DNA of 32,425 nt from an uncultured Chryseobacterium sp. (GTDB lineage Bacteria; Bacteroidota; Bacteroidia; Flavobacteriales; Weeksellaceae): contig CAJYXJ010000012.1 of NCBI GenBank assembly GCA_913778085.1, positions 1-32,425 on the forward strand, read 5' to 3'. Shown here in pieces: positions 29,593 to 32,425 of the stretch; positions within the stretch are counted from its first letter, which is position 1, and each line of letters opens with the position of its first letter. The notes under the pieces were generated by a model. The model ran no database searches and was not told where the DNA came from. It saw nothing but the letters and a program-made list of their open reading frames with translations. The translations under genes and the position numbers were made by a program.

Positions 29593-32268
29593 CTAGAAAC
29601 TCACATCCAACCCGATATAAAAATTAGCCTTCATAATCGGAGCATATACCATCCCGCCGTCGAAATAATTTCCAAAAGGATTCTTCACATCCACAATTGC
29701 GTTTTTCTGGTAGTACGAAGTGAGGTTTTCGCCACCAATATAAGCCCTGATTTTTTTATTGAAGTTCTTGGAAATCTGGGCATTCAGAACCGCATAAGAT
29801 CCGGAGTACGCCGGAATCCTGAATGCAGCAGGGTTGGAGGAAGTATCCGGCAGCCTTTGCTTTCCGACCAGATTTAAAGTGGTATCGAAACTCCAGAATC
29901 CGCTTTTGCTGTTTTTATTGGTAGCATAGGCTAAATTCACAAAGCCTCTGTGTTTCGCCATGAAAGGAACTTCTCTTCTACCGCTCAGGTAATCGGCCTG
30001 AACATCGTAATATTTGTAAGCCAGCCTTACTTCTAAATTCTTAAACGGAATGAAATCCCATTGCGTCTGGAATGAGTTGGCAAATGATTTTCCTTCCAGA
30101 TTATAAAAAACCAGTTGCTGAGGGGATCGGTCCAGATCCACCATCACCTGATCCTGGAAGTCGGTTCTGAAGAAATCGGCCACGACGGTTGATTTTCTGC
30201 CGAAGATTTTAAACTCCTGCTGAAGGCTTGCTCCATAGTTCCAGGCAATTTCAGGTCTCAGGCCGTAGATGTTCCCGCCGTTTTCTAAAATCTGGATGCT
30301 TCTGTTGGACGCAAAATAATGCTGGCTTTCGGCGAAAACATTGGCTGTTCTGAAGCCTCTTCCCGCAGAAAGCCTTAGGATGGTCTGCGGTGTAAAATCA
30401 TATTTAAAGTTTAATCTTGGGGTAAACTGAGTACCTGCCAGATTATGAAAATCCAACCGCGCTCCGGCAACCAAAGTATATTTCAGTCCGGTTAAGGTAT
30501 ATTCCGCAAACGCTCCGGGAACCATTTCATTTCTTTTGAAGTTGCCCGTTAAGTAGGTTTCATCGTAACCGTCGTACATAAAGCTGGCTCCGGCTTTGTA
30601 TTTATGGTTGGTATTTCCTAAAATACTTTCAAAAATAAGGTTGGAATAATACGTCTGCTGCTTTCCGGAATAATTCCTCAATCCGAAGAAGCTGTCCTGC
30701 TGGTGATAGGTATATTGGTTCATCCAGCCCAGGCTCTGATAAGGCTTTCCCTTGAATACATAGCCTGTTTTGTTCCAAACCTGAAACCTGGAAATATCAA
30801 TGCCTACGCCGTAAAGCGATTGCTTTTCCTGAGGGACTTTCTTATCAAAACCAATCTGTCCGGAAGTCCTTTCGTCCTTGATGAAATTGATCCCAAAATG
30901 CGAACCTAATCCTGATTTTTCCAGATCGTTGTAGTTCAGCAAATAAGCGGCATTCAGCTGGGTTCCTTTCGGGCGGTCCAGAAAGCCGTCGTCATTCATA
31001 TCTGTATCGCCGAAAGTTCCATTGCCATGTAACAGAAAGGTCTGCGACCATTTTTCGTTGATCGGTGAGACGCTGGTGATGTTCGCTTCGGTTCTTCCGT
31101 TGAAATCGGCGAAGAGGTTGAGTGAAGTTTCAGGGGTTTTGGCGTTTTTCAGCAACTCCGTATTGATCTGTCCGGTAATGCTTTCGTAGCCGTTGGATAC
31201 CGTGCTTCCGCCTTTCGTCAGCTGAATGCTTTCAATCCATCTTCCCGGGATAAAACTCAGTCCGTATGCAGAAGCAAGTCCCCTGATCTCAGGCAGCAGC
31301 TCTTTCGTTAGGCTGGTGTATTTCTGGTCCAGTCCCAGCATTTTCAGCTGCTTGGTTCCCGTCACCGCATTGCTGAAGGACACATCTACCGTGGCGTTGG
31401 TTTCAAAGCTTTCGGATAAGTTGCAGCAGGCAGCTTTCAACAGTTCTTTTTTATCGATATTAAAAACAAGTCCGGCCTCCTTTTTCTGTAATGAAGTAGC
31501 TGCTTTGGATCCTGTTACCGTAACGCCCTCAATGTCTTTTCCGCTATGGTCTTCAGTACTGGAAACCTGGTGTCCCGAATGCTCCTGAGATTCCCCTTCT
31601 TCTGAGTGTACTTGCGGATTGGCTTCCCCGAAAGGAACCGTTCTGTCATACAGGCAGCAGGAAGGAAGGTTCTTATACGTAGTATCGCTGGATTTGTACT
31701 TTTCGTTATCGTGTCCAACCGCCGCTATTTTCTTTAAAATCTTATCGGATGAGGTCTTTGCAGGATCGAAATGTAAAGTTACGGTCTGGGTTTCCGCATT
31801 CCATTCTGCCGCATCGGCACCGGCATCTTTAGCGGCTATTTCAATCCGGGCCTTGCAGGATTCGCAATTGCCTTTTACATAGAATTCATTTTCCTTTTTT
31901 GAAGAATGATCGTGGTTTTCTGTGATGGCAGCCTGTGAATTCCGCTCATAATGACAGCAGTCGGGAAGGATCTGATAGCTGCTTTCAGGAGCTCTGAATT
32001 TTTCATTGTCATGGCCGGCATCCGCTACTTTTTTTAAGATTTCGTCCGACGAAACGGCATTGTCGGTTTCTAAGGTTAAGGTTTGGAGGTCTACGGAATA
32101 GACTGCTGTTTTAGCTCCTGCTTTTCTGGCGGTGCCTTCAATCCTTTCTTTGCACATATTGCAGTTTCCTTTTACGGTAAAACTGTGTTTTAAAAGATTT
32201 TGAGCTGATATAAATGGGGCAGATACTAAGAATATACCAAGAATAATCCTGAAAATATATAATTTCAT
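29593..32268 (-). CDS. TonB-dependent receptor with two tandem HMA metal-binding domains
   Basis: An 891-residue outer-membrane receptor. Signal peptide at residues 1-22 (SA, then QN). Next are two homologous heavy-metal-associated domains: C36-N-M-C39 with a tail L-P-D-C104-C105-H-Y, and C135-E-S-C138 with a tail L-P-S-C204-C205-L-Y. Each contains a GHDNEK segment, so the unit is clearly a duplication. A linker with H-S-E-E, H-S-G-H and D-H-S-G follows (residues 221-242). The plug domain begins at I-E-G-V-T-V-T-G and contains K-A-A-C281-C282-N-L-S-E-S-F-E-T-N, and the barrel ends in FYIGLDVSF. The CxxC pairs and His-rich linker indicate a soft metal, most likely copper, for uptake or sensing at the surface. 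That is inference. HMA domains replace the carboxypeptidase-like domain these receptors often carry. Confidence 0.88.
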   Translation of the reverse strand: MKLYIFRIILGIFLVSAPFISAQNLLKHSFTVKGNCNMCKERIEGTARKAGAKTAVYSVDLQTLTLETDNAVSSDEILKKVADAGHDNEKFRAPESSYQILPDCCHYERNSQAAITENHDHSSKKENEFYVKGNCESCKARIEIAAKDAGADAAEWNAETQTVTLHFDPAKTSSDKILKKIAAVGHDNEKYKSSDTTYKNLPSCCLYDRTVPFGEANPQVHSEEGESQEHSGHQVSSTEDHSGKDIEGVTVTGSKAATSLQKKEAGLVFNIDKKELLKAACCNLSESFETNATVDVSFSNAVTGTKQLKMLGLDQKYTSLTKELLPEIRGLASAYGLSFIPGRWIESIQLTKGGSTVSNGYESITGQINTELLKNAKTPETSLNLFADFNGRTEANITSVSPINEKWSQTFLLHGNGTFGDTDMNDDGFLDRPKGTQLNAAYLLNYNDLEKSGLGSHFGINFIKDERTSGQIGFDKKVPQEKQSLYGVGIDISRFQVWNKTGYVFKGKPYQSLGWMNQYTYHQQDSFFGLRNYSGKQQTYYSNLIFESILGNTNHKYKAGASFMYDGYDETYLTGNFKRNEMVPGAFAEYTLTGLKYTLVAGARLDFHNLAGTQFTPRLNFKYDFTPQTILRLSAGRGFRTANVFAESQHYFASNRSIQILENGGNIYGLRPEIAWNYGASLQQEFKIFGRKSTVVADFFRTDFQDQVMVDLDRSPQQLVFYNLEGKSFANSFQTQWDFIPFKNLEVRLAYKYYDVQADYLSGRREVPFMAKHRGFVNLAYATNKNSKSGFWSFDTTLNLVGKQRLPDTSSNPAAFRIPAYSGSYAVLNAQISKNFNKKIRAYIGGENLTSYYQKNAIVDVKNPFGNYFDGGMVYAPIMKANFYIGLDVSF

Positions 32269-32285
32269 GAGTTTAAAAAATTTAG

Positions 32286-32300
32286 ATTAATCAAATTAAT
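32286..32300 (-). promoter_or_regulatory. Palindrome over the likely -7 region of the receptor gene
   Basis: ATTAAT-CAA-ATTAAT is a perfect 6-bp inverted repeat with 3-base centre. On the minus strand it contains TTAATTTG, one base off TAnnTTTG. It lies 18 bases before the ATG. A regulated promoter is possible, but the gene may also be transcribed from the upstream frame. Confidence 0.35.
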
Positions 32301-32326
32301 ACCAATTATGTATATACAATAGTCTT

Positions 32327-32425
32327 TTAGTTAAAAAAATAATCAAATCCACAGAGGTCGATAATCATTTCTCTGGTAATTAGATTTTTCACAATTTTGT
32401 TTATTTCCGTTTTAAGTTCTTCCAT
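32327..32425 (-). CDS. C-terminal end of an unidentified protein, cut by the window edge
   Basis: The minus strand from the window edge encodes M-E-E-L-K-T-E-I-N-K-I-V-K-N-L-I-T-R, later MIIDLCGFDYFFN, then TAA at 32327-32329. The methionine may be the start or an internal residue; the frame continues to the edge. Too short to assign. It ends 58 bases upstream of the TonB receptor on the same strand, so the two could share an operon. Confidence 0.35.
   Translation of the reverse strand: MEELKTEINKIVKNLITREMIIDLCGFDYFFN

Overview
The window looks like chromosomal DNA of a flavobacterium of the Weeksellaceae, most likely Chryseobacterium or a close relative. This rests on the protein families (Bacteroidetes-type TonB receptor, class II glycyl-tRNA synthetase, dinB-dnaE pair), on many promoters with the Bacteroidetes -7 element TAnnTTTG, on the scarcity of Shine-Dalgarno sites, and on intergenic repeat families I recall from Chryseobacterium genomes. 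No database search was possible, so the genus is an inference.

Left part (1-5.3 kb): the window opens inside an IS3-family element. It abuts a gene that has lost its 5' end, followed by a second gene remnant with a matching 3' end and terminator hairpin, which looks like the decayed end of a small paralogous gene array. Next comes a translesion cassette, dinB (Pol IV) plus a short error-prone type DnaE, behind a promoter placed so close to the GTG start that the mRNA may be leaderless.

Middle part (5.3-20.5 kb): mostly single genes. They are a membrane-anchored serine hydrolase divergent from an M48 metallopeptidase, an uncharacterised exported protein, glyS, an AT-rich TraB-like lipoprotein flanked by two copies of a 79-nt repeat, a secreted esterase, truC, pyrD (class 2 layout with a class 1-like catalytic cysteine), an orphan lipoprotein, a DUF445 membrane protein, msrB and an L,D-transpeptidase-like protein.

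Right part (20.5-32.4 kb): a histidine kinase/response regulator pair is divergent from a porin - Tat-type Dabb protein - cupin operon. The shared intergenic region carries three exact TTTTCTAA octamers at an 11-bp period, the expected layout for an OmpR-type regulator, so the five genes look like one regulated outer-membrane/periplasm module and are the best candidate for an undescribed system. A TetR - thioesterase - FabF operon follows, with a perfect 24-bp operator palindrome. Then come osmC, an AraC-type regulator, and a TonB receptor whose N terminus is two tandem heavy-metal-binding HMA domains, probably a copper-related receptor. A partial reading frame closes the right edge.

No rRNA, tRNA, CRISPR array or prophage was seen. 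Longer intergenic gaps mostly hold dispersed repeats, hairpins and promoters. Where an alternative-codon or extended start looked unlikely (M48 peptidase, exported protein, glyS, orphan lipoprotein, transpeptidase, cupin, thioesterase), the start given here was reset to the biologically sensible ATG.
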